NCBI RefSeq assembly: GCF_029193575.1
Contig: NZ_JARGCS010000032.1
Span: forward strand, 38,498 to 102,497
Direction of reading: 5' to 3'
Length of the DNA stretch: 64,000 nt
Source: Pseudomonas entomophila
Lineage (GTDB): Bacteria; Pseudomonadota; Gammaproteobacteria; Pseudomonadales; Pseudomonadaceae
A program made the position numbers and the translations under genes. The number at the start of each line of letters is the position of its first letter. The first letter of the stretch is position 1. Below the pieces are notes generated by a model. That model was not told the origin of the DNA and made no database searches. It was given only the letters and a program-made list of their open reading frames with translations. Positions 49,768-58,358 of this stretch are shown here, one piece after another.

Positions 49768-52700
49768 TCACTGAAAATCCCGACTCCTGACATCCAGCCC
49801 GTGCAACAACGGGCTGATGTCCTCCAACCGCCGCGCAATCAGGTGCCTCACCCCACTCTCCTGCTCCAGCCGCCCGCTGACCTTGAGCAACTGCGCCCCC
49901 ACCAACACCCGCCGCTGGCGCTCGGCCAGGTCACGCCAGACCACCACGTTGAGCATTCCATGCTCGTCCTCCAGGGTGACGAAGGTCACCCCGCTGGCCG
50001 TCTGTGGCCGCTGCCGCCCAACCACGATGCCGGCCACCGCGATACTGTCGCCATGGCCCACCCCCGCCAGCTCGCTGGAACTGCGACAACCCAGCGCCCG
50101 CAAGCGTGAGCGCAGCAGGGTCAGCGGGTGCGGGCCGAGCGTGGTGCCAGTGGTGGCGTAGTCCGCGAACAGATCCTCGCCCACGGTCGGTGGCGGCAAC
50201 CTCACCTCGGCCTCTGGCGCGGCGTCGACCTGGGCGAACAGGGGCAACTGCGCCTGCACCGCCGCCACCTGCCAACGCGCCTGGTGACGGTCGCGGGCCA
50301 GGCCGCGCAAGGCACCGGCATCGGCCAGGCGGGTGCGGGCCCGGCTGTCCAGGCCCGCGCGCAGGCACAGGTCCTCGACGTCGCGCCACGGCCGTTGCGC
50401 CCGGGCCTGCTCCAGGCGCCGGGCATCGGCCTCGTTGAACCCACGGATCTGCCGCAACCCCAGGCGAATGGCCAGGGCGCCCTCGCCCACCGGCTCCAGG
50501 GTGCAATCCCAGGCGCTGTGCAGCACATCCACCGGGCGCACCTCGATGCCCTGGCGGCGGGCCTCCTGCAACAACTGGTCGGGGCTGTAGAACCCCATCG
50601 GCCAGCTGTTGACCAACGCGCAGGTGAAGATCGCCGGCTCATGGCACTTCAACCAACTGCTGGCGTAGCACAACAAGGCGAAGCTGGCGGCGTGGGATTC
50701 GGGGAACCCGTAGCTGCCAAAGCCCTTGATCTGCTCGAAGATGCGCTCGGCGAAAGCCAGCTCGTAGCCGTTGCGCAGCATCCCGGTGAGCAAGCGCTCG
50801 CGGTGCGGCTCAAGGCCGCCATGGCGCTTCCAGGCAGCCATGCTGCGGCGCAACTGGTCGGCCTCGCCCGGGGTGTAGTCGGCGGCGACCATGGCCAGTT
50901 CCATCACCTGCTCCTGGAACAGCGGCACGCCCAGGGTGCGATGGAACACCGCCTTGAGCTTGTCCGAGGGGTAGGTCACCGGCTCCTGCTTCAGGCGCCG
51001 ACGCAGGTACGGGTGGACCATGTCGCCCTGGATCGGCCCTGGCCGCACGATCGCCACCTCGATCACCAGGTCGTAGAACTTCTGCGGTTTGAGCCGGGGC
51101 AGCATGGCCATCTGCGCCCGCGACTCGATCTGGAACACGCCCATGGTCTCGGCGCGGCTGATCATGTCGTAGGTGGGTTTGTCGTCGGCGGGAATGCTCG
51201 CCAGGGTGAGGTGCCGGCCACGGTGCAGGGCGAGCAGGTCGAAGCAGCGGCGCAAGGCGCTGAGCATCCCCAGGGCGAGCACGTCGACCTTGAGCAGGCC
51301 GACCATGTCCAGGTCGTCCTTGTCCCACTGGATCACCGTGCGTTCGGGCATGGCGGCATTCTCCACCGGCACCAACTGGTGCAGCGGCTGTTCGGAAATC
51401 ACGAAGCCACCGGGGTGCTGCGACAAATGCCGGGGAAAGCCGATCAGCTCGCCGGCCAGCACCAGGATGCGCCGCAGCGACGGGCTCTGCGCGTCGAAGC
51501 CGGCCTCGGCCAGGCGTTCGGCGTCGGGGATACGGTCGCTCCAGCGCCCACAGCACTTGGCCAGGGCATCCACCTGGTCGGCCGGCAGCCCCAGTACCCG
51601 GGCCACGTCGCGCACGGCGCCAGCTGCGTGGTAGGTGCTGACCACCGCGGTGAGCGCGGCGCGGTGCCGGCCATAGCGGCGGAACACGTACTGGATCACT
51701 TCCTCGCGGCGGTCGTGCTCGAAGTCCACGTCGATGTCCGGGGGCTCGTTGCGCTCGCGTGACAGGAAGCGCTCGAACAGCAGGTGGTGCAGCGTCGGAT
51801 CGAGTTCGGTGATGCCCAGCACGTAGCACACCACCGAGTTGGCCGCCGAGCCGCGGCCCTGGCAGAGGATGCCCTGGCGGCGGGCGAAGTCGACGATGTC
51901 GTGCACGGTGAGAAAGTAGCTTTCGTAGCCCAGCTCTTCGATCAGCGCCAGTTCGCGGGCCAGGGTGCCCAGCACCTCGGTGCTCGCGCCCTGGGGCCAG
52001 CGTTCGGGCAGCTTGGCCTGGCACAGGTGGCGCAGCCAACTGGCCGGGTCGTGGCCTTCGGGCACCAGCTCGCGAGGGTACTGGTACCTCAACTCGCCCA
52101 GGTCGAACCGACAGCGCCCGGCAATGGCCAGGGTCTCGGCCAGCAGGTCGGCCGGGTACAGCCCGGCCAACTGCTCGCGCGGGCGCAGGTGGCGCTCGCC
52201 GTTGGGGTACAGGTGTGCGCCCGCCTCGGCCACGTTGCAGTGCTGGCGGATCGCGGTCATGCAATCCTGCAGGGCTCGGCGGCCACGGCTGTGCATGTGC
52301 ACGTCGCCGCAGGCCACGGCGCGGATGCCGAGTCGCCCGGCCAGGGTGCGCAGGCGTTGCAGGTACGCCGCGTCGTCGCTGCCCCGGTGCAGGTGCACCG
52401 CCAGCCACAAGCGCTCGCCGAACAGCGCCTGCAACCCCGGGCCATGGTTCGGATCGTCGACGACCCACAGTGCCAGCAGGCCCTGGTGGTGGGCTTGAAG
52501 GTCCTCGGCAAGCAACTGGTAGGCGCCCTTCCCGGCCCGGCGCCGGGCGCGGGTGACCAGCGCGCAGAGGTTCTGGTAGCCGACCAGGTCCTCGACCAGC
52601 AGCACCAGCTTGGGACCCTCTTGCACGCGCACTTCGCTACCGACGATCAGGCGCAGGCCCTGGGCCTTGGCCGCCTGCCAGGCACGCACGATACCGGCCA

Positions 52701-52839
52701 GGGTGCATTCGTCGGTGATCGCCAGGGCCGTGTAGCCCTGAGCCTTGGCCCGCACGAACAGCTCGTCGGCACTGGAGGCGCCGCGTTGGAAGCTGAAGTT
52801 CGACAGGCAATGCAGCTCGGCGTAGTCGGGCAGGCTCAT
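49768..52839 (-). CDS. dnaE2: Error-prone DNA polymerase DnaE2 (ImuC)
   Basis: A 1,023-residue C-family polymerase. The N-terminal PHP domain is seen ([36 protein letters not shown]). The palm has the catalytic aspartates in [15 protein letters not shown], after [16 protein letters not shown]. The helix-hairpin-helix and OB domains come late ([19 protein letters not shown]). Its length is shorter than replicative DnaE (about 1,160), as expected for DnaE2. ATG 52839 overlaps the imuB stop by 4 bp. It performs translesion synthesis after DNA damage in a complex with ImuB, under LexA2 control. Confidence 0.96.
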   Translation of the reverse strand: MSLPDYAELHCLSNFSFQRGASSADELFVRAKAQGYTALAITDECTLAGIVRAWQAAKAQGLRLIVGSEVRVQEGPKLVLLVEDLVGYQNLCALVTRARRRAGKGAYQLLAEDLQAHHQGLLALWVVDDPNHGPGLQALFGERLWLAVHLHRGSDDAAYLQRLRTLAGRLGIRAVACGDVHMHSRGRRALQDCMTAIRQHCNVAEAGAHLYPNGERHLRPREQLAGLYPADLLAETLAIAGRCRFDLGELRYQYPRELVPEGHDPASWLRHLCQAKLPERWPQGASTEVLGTLARELALIEELGYESYFLTVHDIVDFARRQGILCQGRGSAANSVVCYVLGITELDPTLHHLLFERFLSRERNEPPDIDVDFEHDRREEVIQYVFRRYGRHRAALTAVVSTYHAAGAVRDVARVLGLPADQVDALAKCCGRWSDRIPDAERLAEAGFDAQSPSLRRILVLAGELIGFPRHLSQHPGGFVISEQPLHQLVPVENAAMPERTVIQWDKDDLDMVGLLKVDVLALGMLSALRRCFDLLALHRGRHLTLASIPADDKPTYDMISRAETMGVFQIESRAQMAMLPRLKPQKFYDLVIEVAIVRPGPIQGDMVHPYLRRRLKQEPVTYPSDKLKAVFHRTLGVPLFQEQVMELAMVAADYTPGEADQLRRSMAAWKRHGGLEPHRERLLTGMLRNGYELAFAERIFEQIKGFGSYGFPESHAASFALLCYASSWLKCHEPAIFTCALVNSWPMGFYSPDQLLQEARRQGIEVRPVDVLHSAWDCTLEPVGEGALAIRLGLRQIRGFNEADARRLEQARAQRPWRDVEDLCLRAGLDSRARTRLADAGALRGLARDRHQARWQVAAVQAQLPLFAQVDAAPEAEVRLPPPTVGEDLFADYATTGTTLGPHPLTLLRSRLRALGCRSSSELAGVGHGDSIAVAGIVVGRQRPQTASGVTFVTLEDEHGMLNVVVWRDLAERQRRVLVGAQLLKVSGRLEQESGVRHLIARRLEDISPLLHGLDVRSRDFQ

Positions 52840-54254
52840 GCGAACCACCCCTGCAACCACAGCGTGCCGGGTTGCGCGAGGTCTTCGTAGGCCCAACCGC
52901 GCAGGCCCTCGCGGGTTTCGATGCGGTAGTAGTCGCGGCGCACGTCGCCGCCATCCCACCATCCCGACTCGATGCGCTCGGCCTGGCCCAACCGACGCGA
53001 CTCGCCGCCGGCCAGGGCTTGCGGCTGGCTCAACAACCAGCCGGGGCGGCTGCCCGGTGCAACCAGCAGGCTTGGCAGGGTGCCCTGCTCGACCGACCGC
53101 GAGGCGTGTTCGGGGCGATGGTCGGCAGCGGCGCACACCCCCTTGACCGCCTCGTCGCCCAGGCGCGCGCGCAAGCGCTCACGCAGCTGCTCCCAGGGCT
53201 GGGCCTGCTGCGCACGCGGGTCGAACAGCGCCCGGTGCTGGGGGACGAACGCAGGCAAGTCCTCGGCCAATAGGCGCAGGTTACGCACCGGCGCACGAAT
53301 ACTCAGCGGCTCCAGGCGCCCACGGGCCAGTTCGAAGAGCAGCGCCGGGTCGCGCTCGGCGGCCAACAGACCGACCTCGAGCACGGTGTCCGCCCCCTCG
53401 GCATGCTCCAGGTGCAGCGCGAAGCGTTGCACGCCACAGTCGCGCCCCGCGAGAAAGGCCGCCAGGTCGTTGAGCAAGCGGCGCAGAGGAAACAGCAACG
53501 CCTGGTGCGATTCGACGTCGAAGTTCAGCTCCAGGCGCGACTCGAAACGGTCGGGTGGCTGGTAGAACGCCAGGCCCAAGGTGCGTAGACCGAGCAGTTG
53601 ATCCAGGTGCAACTGCACCTGCGCGGGAAACCGCCGAGCCAAGGCATCGCGTGGCAGGGCCAGCGCCTCGCCCAAGCGCCGCAACCCCATGCGCGCGAAG
53701 GCCTCGGCGCTTTCGGGTGGCAAACCGACACGCCCCAGGGGCATGCCCACCAGGGCCGTGCGAGTCTGCTCGGGGCAGGTCGCGGCCAAGCCGTCATGGC
53801 CATTGGCGAGCATCCGCGCCGCCACCGGGTTGCTGGCCAGGACGATACGGTGGCGCAACCCCAGCGCATCGAGCTCCTCGCGCAAACGTGCTTCGAACAC
53901 GGGCCAGGGGCCGAACAGTTGCAGGCTGGAGCCCACCTCCATCAGCAAGGCGCGTGGGTAATGCAGGCTCACCTGGGCACTGAAGCGATAGGCCCAGGCG
54001 GCGAGCAACTGCTGCACCTGCTCAAGACGCGCGGGGTCGACCTCGACACAGGTGAAGCCATCGGCCAGGGCACGGGCTGCGGTGAGCCGCTGCCCGGCGC
54101 GCAGGCCAAGCGCCGCAGCGGCGGGGTTGACGGCTTGCAACAGCCGCCGCTGGCTCGGGCCATTGACCAGCACCAAGGGCGATTCGGCGTCGGCGCGCCC
54201 GCGCAGGACGGTGTCCAGCGCCAACTGCGGCAGCAGGATGCAGGCCCAAAGCAT
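52836..54254 (-). CDS. imuB: ImuB, Y-family polymerase-like mutasome subunit
   Basis: A 472-residue Y-family relative. The N-terminus [19 protein letters not shown] lacks the Asp-Met-Asp catalytic motif of active Y-family polymerases, so it is not expected to polymerise. The thumb/little-finger domain (about 210-330) and a C-terminal region with [19 protein letters not shown] are kept. ImuB bridges DnaE2 to the beta clamp in known systems. It lies 6 bp after imuA and overlaps dnaE2 by 4 bp, so all three are translated as a unit. Confidence 0.95.
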   Translation of the reverse strand: MLWACILLPQLALDTVLRGRADAESPLVLVNGPSQRRLLQAVNPAAAALGLRAGQRLTAARALADGFTCVEVDPARLEQVQQLLAAWAYRFSAQVSLHYPRALLMEVGSSLQLFGPWPVFEARLREELDALGLRHRIVLASNPVAARMLANGHDGLAATCPEQTRTALVGMPLGRVGLPPESAEAFARMGLRRLGEALALPRDALARRFPAQVQLHLDQLLGLRTLGLAFYQPPDRFESRLELNFDVESHQALLFPLRRLLNDLAAFLAGRDCGVQRFALHLEHAEGADTVLEVGLLAAERDPALLFELARGRLEPLSIRAPVRNLRLLAEDLPAFVPQHRALFDPRAQQAQPWEQLRERLRARLGDEAVKGVCAAADHRPEHASRSVEQGTLPSLLVAPGSRPGWLLSQPQALAGGESRRLGQAERIESGWWDGGDVRRDYYRIETREGLRGWAYEDLAQPGTLWLQGWFA

Positions 54255-54260
54255 GGCGCA

Positions 54261-54881
54261 TCAGCCCCGCTCGGGGCAGGCGATGGGCGTGGCCGGCGCC
54301 AGCCCGCCACGGCACTTGAGCACCCGCCACTGGGCCGGGCGGGCATCGATGGCGATGCGCAGGGCGGCCGGTGACGGGTTGCGCACTGCCTGCTGCGGGC
54401 GACAGGCAAAGGCCAGGGCCTCACCGGTTTCGGCAGCCACCTGCAAGCGACGCAAGGCGCGATCGTCGGCGCGCGCCGGCCAGCACAACACCGCCGCGCA
54501 ACTGCCTGAGCGCAGGCACTGCTCGGCCGCCCACAAAGCTTCGTCGGGGCCGGCGTCGACTTGCGCCAGCCAACGCAAGTCGACACCCGCCGCCTGCCAG
54601 GCCGGGGCATAGGGCATGAACGGCGGCGCCACCAACACCACCCGCCCTGCCCCGCGAGTCAGCCGCGCCAGGCTCGGCCACAGCAGTTGCAACTCACCGC
54701 AGCCCGGGCTGGCCAGCAGCAGTTCGCTGAGCGCCGCAGCTGGCCAGCCGCCATCGGGCAGGCGTTCATCCAGGGCCGCGTGGCCTGTGGGTTGCAGCCC
54801 TTGCGGGCGCACCTGGGCCTGCCGCCCGCGCCATACCTGGCGCTGGTCGAGCAGCCGGTCGAGGTCGATCACCGCGCCCAT
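54261..54881 (-). CDS. imuA: ImuA, RecA/SulA-like accessory protein
   Basis: A 206-residue RecA-fold protein of the ImuA/SulA-like group. LPDGGWPAAALSELLLASPGCGELQLLWP corresponds to the region of the RecA Walker A, but without a proper P-loop (no GKT/S), so ATP binding is doubtful. LLWPSLARLTRG and WQVLK-like strands follow. Its ATG overlaps the lexA2 stop by 1 bp (TGATG). It is required with ImuB and DnaE2 for induced mutagenesis in other bacteria. Confidence 0.93.
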   Translation of the reverse strand: MGAVIDLDRLLDQRQVWRGRQAQVRPQGLQPTGHAALDERLPDGGWPAAALSELLLASPGCGELQLLWPSLARLTRGAGRVVLVAPPFMPYAPAWQAAGVDLRWLAQVDAGPDEALWAAEQCLRSGSCAAVLCWPARADDRALRRLQVAAETGEALAFACRPQQAVRNPSPAALRIAIDARPAQWRVLKCRGGLAPATPIACPERG

Positions 54882-55489
54882 CAGTCACGCCTCAGCAAGC
54901 CACAGAACACGCCCTCGATGAAGAACTCGCGCTCTGGGCCCACGTCGATCGGCGCATAGGCCGGGTTGCGCGGCAGCAGGCGGTAACCACCGGGGCGGCG
55001 TTGCAGGCGCTTGATGGTCACCTCGCCATCGAGCCGGGCAACGATGATCTGGCCATCACGTGCCTCGCCCTGCTGGCGGATGCCGACCAGGTCGCCGTCG
55101 AAGATGCCATCGTCGACCATCGAGTCGCCACGCACCTTGAGCAGGTAGTCGGGGGTGCGGCGGAACAGGCTGGGGTCGAGCAGCAATTGTTCGTGGATGC
55201 CCAGGTCAGGGCCAATCGGCGCACCGGCCGCGACCTGGCCGAGCACGGGGATTTCGAGGATTTCCGGGCGGCGCAGTGGCTCGGCCAGGCGGATGCCCCG
55301 CGCCTGGTTGGGCGTGACCTCGATGAAGCCGGCCGCGCACAAGGCGGTGATGTGCTTGCGCGCCACGCTGCGCGAGGCGAAACCGAAGCGTTCGGCGATG
55401 TCGGCCAGGCTGGGGGGCTGGCCGTGGTCGGCGATGCGCGCCCGGATGAAGTCGAGAATGGCGCGGCGTTTGGGGGTCAAGGTATCCAT
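54881..55489 (-). CDS. lexA2: LexA2, SOS repressor of the mutagenesis cassette
   Basis: The 202-residue repressor-protease has an N-terminal winged helix (SLADIAERFGFASRSVARKHITAL). The cleavage site is Ala-Gly in QVAAGAPIG, the catalytic Ser in VRGDSMVDDG and the Lys in GEVTIKRLQ. ATG 55489 gives family length; ATG 55498 (MCSMDT) lies within the operator. The protein differs from ordinary LexA in its recognition helix, as expected for the second LexA of P. putida. It heads imuA-imuB-dnaE2 with its own operator directly upstream. Confidence 0.95.
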   Translation of the reverse strand: MDTLTPKRRAILDFIRARIADHGQPPSLADIAERFGFASRSVARKHITALCAAGFIEVTPNQARGIRLAEPLRRPEILEIPVLGQVAAGAPIGPDLGIHEQLLLDPSLFRRTPDYLLKVRGDSMVDDGIFDGDLVGIRQQGEARDGQIIVARLDGEVTIKRLQRRPGGYRLLPRNPAYAPIDVGPEREFFIEGVFCGLLRRD

Positions 55490-55492
55490 GGA

Positions 55493-55504
55493 GCACATTT
55501 GTAC
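55493..55504 (-). promoter_or_regulatory. LexA2 operator (GTACN4GTGC)
   Basis: On the minus strand GTACAAATGTGC matches the published P. putida LexA2 box GTAC-N4-GTGC exactly. It lies 3 bp before the chosen lexA2 start, so binding would cover the ribosome-binding region or a very close transcription start. Confidence 0.85.
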
Positions 55505-55582
55505 TCTTTTGCGGAAACACTGAACAGCCCCCTTCGTCGACAAGTTTGGCTATGATGCGGCTGAAACGTTTCCCTGAAACCC

Positions 55583-56260
55583 GTGAGCCTGGATGCCCCG
55601 ATGCTGACTGCCCTGCTGTTCGACCTCGATGGAACCCTGACCGACACCGACACCCTGCACCTGCAAGCCTTCCGCAAGCTGCTGCACGACCACGATGGCC
55701 GCGAACTGAGCCAGGCGCAGTTCAATGCCCAGGTCAGCGGCCGCTCCAACACCCTGCTGTTCGCCGACCTGTTCCCCGAGGCCGACGCGGCCCAACGCCA
55801 GGCCTTGGCCGAGCACAAGGAAGCGCTGTTCCGCGACCTGTCGCCCACCCTTGAGCCCATGCCTGGCCTGCTGCGCCTGCTGGACCACGCCGAGCGCCAC
55901 GGCATCGGCAAATGCGTAGTGACCAACGCCCCACGCCTGAACGCCGAGCACATGCTCACGGCCATGGGCGTGACCGCGCGTTTCGGCCATGTGCTGGTGT
56001 CCGACGAACTGGCTCGCCCCAAGCCCGACCCACTGCCCTATCTCACCGGCCTGCAACGCCTCGAGGCCAAGGCCAGCGAGGCCCTGGCCTTCGAGGACTC
56101 GCTGCCAGGGGTCAAGGCCGCCGCCGATGCCGGCATCTTCACCGTGGCCCTGGCCACCACGCAGACCGCCGAACGCCTGATCGAAGCCGGGGCGCAACTG
56201 GTGATCGACGACTACAACGACCCACGGCTGTGGGCGTTGATCGAGCGGATGCAGGCCTGA
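55583..56260 (+). CDS. HAD family hydrolase
   Basis: The 225-residue phosphatase has the HAD motif I at FDLDGTLTDTDTLHLQAF (Asp nucleophile and Asp acid), motif II in CVVTNAPRLN, motif III Lys in LARPKPDPLPY and motif IV in FEDSLPGVKAA. A helical cap subdomain lies between I and II, as in phosphoglycolate phosphatase or beta-phosphoglucomutase relatives. The GTG at 55583 and ATG at 55601 are both possible. It diverges from lexA2. The substrate is not known. Confidence 0.92.
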   Translation: MSLDAPMLTALLFDLDGTLTDTDTLHLQAFRKLLHDHDGRELSQAQFNAQVSGRSNTLLFADLFPEADAAQRQALAEHKEALFRDLSPTLEPMPGLLRLLDHAERHGIGKCVVTNAPRLNAEHMLTAMGVTARFGHVLVSDELARPKPDPLPYLTGLQRLEAKASEALAFEDSLPGVKAAADAGIFTVALATTQTAERLIEAGAQLVIDDYNDPRLWALIERMQA

Positions 56261-56261
56261 G

Positions 56262-56597
56262 TCAACGCCGCCGGTAGCTCTTGTTGCCAGCGGGCGTCAG
56301 GCAGTACACCCCACCTCGCGGTCCAGTGCAGTAGCTGCCGCTGCCACATGCGCAGCCCACGTCGCTGGCACGCAGCGGTTGTACGGCTGGGCGCGCACTG
56401 CGGATGCCCAGGGTGGCACTGCAACTCTTCTTCGAAGCGCTGATCGACCCGTCGTTGCACAGGAACACATCGCCGTCACAACCGGCGATGCCGCCCTTGC
56501 GACCGGAACAGGGGGTGTTGGCGGCCTGGGCCGAGGTGCTGGCCAGCAACAGGGCCAGCAGCGGCACCGACAGGCAGCGCCAGGAAAGGAACGACAT
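56262..56597 (-). CDS. Small exported Cys-rich protein
   Basis: A 111-residue precursor with a signal peptide ending near LALLLASTSAQA. The mature chain of about 85 residues carries eight Cys (TPCSGRKGGIAGCDGDVFLC; DVGCACGSGSYC and others), enough for four disulfides. AAGGAG lies 9 bases before ATG 56597. I do not recognise the family. Gly/Ser-rich loops and paired Cys suggest a stable secreted or periplasmic domain. It diverges from the DUF899 gene across a gap with a perfect 26-bp palindrome. Confidence 0.7.
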   Translation of the reverse strand: MSFLSWRCLSVPLLALLLASTSAQAANTPCSGRKGGIAGCDGDVFLCNDGSISASKKSCSATLGIRSARPAVQPLRASDVGCACGSGSYCTGPRGGVYCLTPAGNKSYRRR

Positions 56598-56666
56598 GCG
56601 AACACACTCCTTGTGATTGATGGCGAAATGCTATCAGCGAGTCGCACGACCTGCCCACCGTTCGTC

Positions 56667-56692
56667 GATTCGACAGGCGCGCCTGTCGAATC
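56667..56692. promoter_or_regulatory. Perfect 26-bp palindrome between divergent genes
   Basis: GATTCGACAGGCG followed directly by CGCCTGTCGAATC, 13-bp arms and no spacer. It lies 53 bp before the DUF899 start and 70 bp before the Cys-rich gene. It may be an operator for a dimeric regulator or a cruciform-forming element. Confidence 0.6.
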
Positions 56693-56744
56693 CACCGCGT
56701 GCAGCTCGACCATTGGCTGAATCCCTCAGTGTGGAGTCAGCACC

Positions 56745-57473
56745 ATGAACACTTCCAGTCAGGGCCACCCCGTGGCCACACGCGCCCAGTGGCTGGCCGC
56801 CCGGCGCCAGTTGTGGCTGCATGAGAAGGCCTTCACCCACCAGCGCGACGAGCTGTCGGCGGCCCGCAGTGCGTTGCCCTGGGTAAAGGTCGAGCAGGAC
56901 TACCGCTTCCACGGCGCCGAAGGCGAACTGGGCCTTGCCGAGTTATTCGCCGGGCGCAGTCAGCTGCTGGTCTATCACTTCATGTTCGCCGAGGGTTGGA
57001 GCGAAGGCTGCCCGGGTTGCTCGTTCCTGGCCGACCATTTCGACGGCGCCAACCTGCACCTGGCTCACCATGACGTGACCCTGGTGGCAGTGTCACGGGC
57101 GGCGTTCGAGGCGTTCCAGGCGTTTCGCAAGCGCATGGGCTGGCGGTTCCCCTGGTATTCGTCGCAGGGGTCGCGGTTCAACGAAGATTTCGGGGTCAGC
57201 ATGGCTGCCGAGGGGGGTGGGGAATACAACTATGAACCCTACGCCGGCGATGAGAGCGAACTGCCGGGGTTGAGCGCGTTCTACCGCGATGGCACGGGGG
57301 CGGTGTATCACACCTACTCCACCTATGCGCGGGGGTTGGACATCCTGGTCGGGGCGTACAATTTCCTGGATATCGCCCCCCTGGGACGCAATGAGGACGG
57401 GACCATGGATTGGGTGCGCCACCATGACCGGTATGACGGCGCAGAGGGGCAAGCGCATTGTTGCAAAGGGTAG
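56745..57473 (+). CDS. DUF899 thioredoxin-fold protein
   Basis: A 242-residue protein of the DUF899 family, a thioredoxin-like group annotated in many proteobacteria. The central motif WSEGCPGCSFLADHFDG contains a Cys-x2-Cys in thioredoxin position. HYMF-like SQLLVYHFMF comes before it, and WYSSQGSRFNEDFGVS and VYHTYSTYARGLDIL follow. GGAG precedes ATG 56745. It is predicted cytoplasmic, with a redox function; the electron partner is unknown. The gene ends with a CC motif. Confidence 0.88.
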   Translation: MNTSSQGHPVATRAQWLAARRQLWLHEKAFTHQRDELSAARSALPWVKVEQDYRFHGAEGELGLAELFAGRSQLLVYHFMFAEGWSEGCPGCSFLADHFDGANLHLAHHDVTLVAVSRAAFEAFQAFRKRMGWRFPWYSSQGSRFNEDFGVSMAAEGGGEYNYEPYAGDESELPGLSAFYRDGTGAVYHTYSTYARGLDILVGAYNFLDIAPLGRNEDGTMDWVRHHDRYDGAEGQAHCCKG

Positions 57474-57485
57474 CGGGCAACCTGT

Positions 57486-57510
57486 GCCGACCCTATCCTG
57501 GGGCAAGCCC
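57486..57510. repeat. Degenerate REP at the pseudogene boundary
   Basis: gaccctatcctggggcaagc is a worn REP core. It ends where the coding homology of the truncated gene begins, which suggests the truncation occurred at or next to it. Confidence 0.4.
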
Positions 57511-57512
57511 TG

Positions 57513-57739
57513 AGCGCCGCCAACTGGGCCAAGCAGCTGTCGACCCTGGGAGAAACTGCCCTGGAGCAACACGGGCGGTGGTCAGTTTCGAAGGGTTTCC
57601 TGCGCCGCAGCAGTACCCGGCGCTGGGGCGGCTGGAGGAGCTTTCCACCCGTGAATGCTACTCCACCTGGCAGATGCTCCGCTCCCCCGCGTTGAAAACG
57701 CTGCGCGATCGAGCCCACTGGAAGGTGGACTTCGACTAG
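57513..57739 (+). pseudogene. Truncated and frameshifted gene remnant
   Basis: One frame reads ANWAKQLSTLGETALEQHGR and then stops making sense. The next frame continues VSFEGFPAPQQYPALGRLE, LSTRECYSTWQMLRSPALK and on to a normal stop at 57739. Adding one G after cggtgg at about 57580 joins them in one reading frame, so a single-base deletion is the simplest explanation. There is no start codon or upstream coding sequence: the 5' part is missing, up to the DUF899 gene and a REP-like element. I do not recognise the parent family. A functional shorter protein in one frame is possible but no ribosome site supports it. Confidence 0.55.
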
Positions 57740-57776
57740 GCGGATGGCGCGCTTCGCCCGACGCTGACAGGGTGGG

Positions 57777-58106
57777 TCACGTGTTGATGTTGCAGGTACC
57801 GCTGACCAGGTAACGCACCCAGTGCAACGAACCCTGGGTGTCCTCGTAGCTCATCAGGCTTTGCACGTTCCCGCAGTAGCGCACGGGTTGCGAAGCATGC
57901 ACCACTTTGGCGATGTCCAGGTTCATGTCGTAGGTGTAGTCCTTCAACTCAGGCATGGGCTTGTTCAGGCGTTGGGCATAGCGAGCGGTAGCGTCGCGGG
58001 CGGCTTGCTCCAGGCGGGCGTTGATCGCGCTGATGTCGGTCTGGGCATTGGCGGTCAGGGACAGGGCCAATAAGGTGGTGAATGCCAGGGTTTTGCTCAG
58101 GTTCAT
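57777..58106 (-). CDS. DUF2790 family exported protein
   Basis: A 109-residue precursor with a signal peptide (SKTLAFTTLLALSLTANA). A mature domain follows with DYTYDMNLDIAKVVHASQP and a C-terminal Cys pair (VRYCGNVQSLMSYED; VSGTCNINT), likely one disulfide. These are hallmarks of the DUF2790 family, frequent in Pseudomonas. GGAG precedes ATG 58106. The function is unknown; from memory related proteins occur in multiple copies per genome. Confidence 0.85.
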   Translation of the reverse strand: MNLSKTLAFTTLLALSLTANAQTDISAINARLEQAARDATARYAQRLNKPMPELKDYTYDMNLDIAKVVHASQPVRYCGNVQSLMSYEDTQGSLHWVRYLVSGTCNINT

Positions 58107-58130
58107 GGGGACTCCGGTGTTGGGGTATTC

Positions 58131-58160
58131 AGAGCGGGCTAGCCCCGCGAGAGGGCCGGC
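58131..58160. repeat. REP element
   Basis: agagcgggctagccccgcga, a single REP upstream of the DUF2790 gene and downstream of oprD. Confidence 0.7.
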
Positions 58161-58185
58161 GCAGCGCCACAAAAACGCCAGACAA

Positions 58186-58210
58186 AAAAGGCGCCCATGA
58201 CGGGCGCCGA
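58186..58210 (-). terminator. Rho-independent terminator after the OprD porin gene
   Basis: GGCGCCC-atgac-GGGCGCC, a 7-bp perfect stem, followed on the minus strand by six T. It lies about 150 bp after the porin stop codon. Confidence 0.8.
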
Positions 58211-58358
58211 AAATTCACCCCTTCCAAAGGAGCACGACGGCTTCAAAGGTGAATGCGTTGCTGCGGGGAACGGCCTCTGGCGCTTGAACCCACCTTAACC
58301 AAGCGCACCTGACACCCCCATGAGGCGGTCATTACAATCGCGCAATGTGCGCCGCCCC

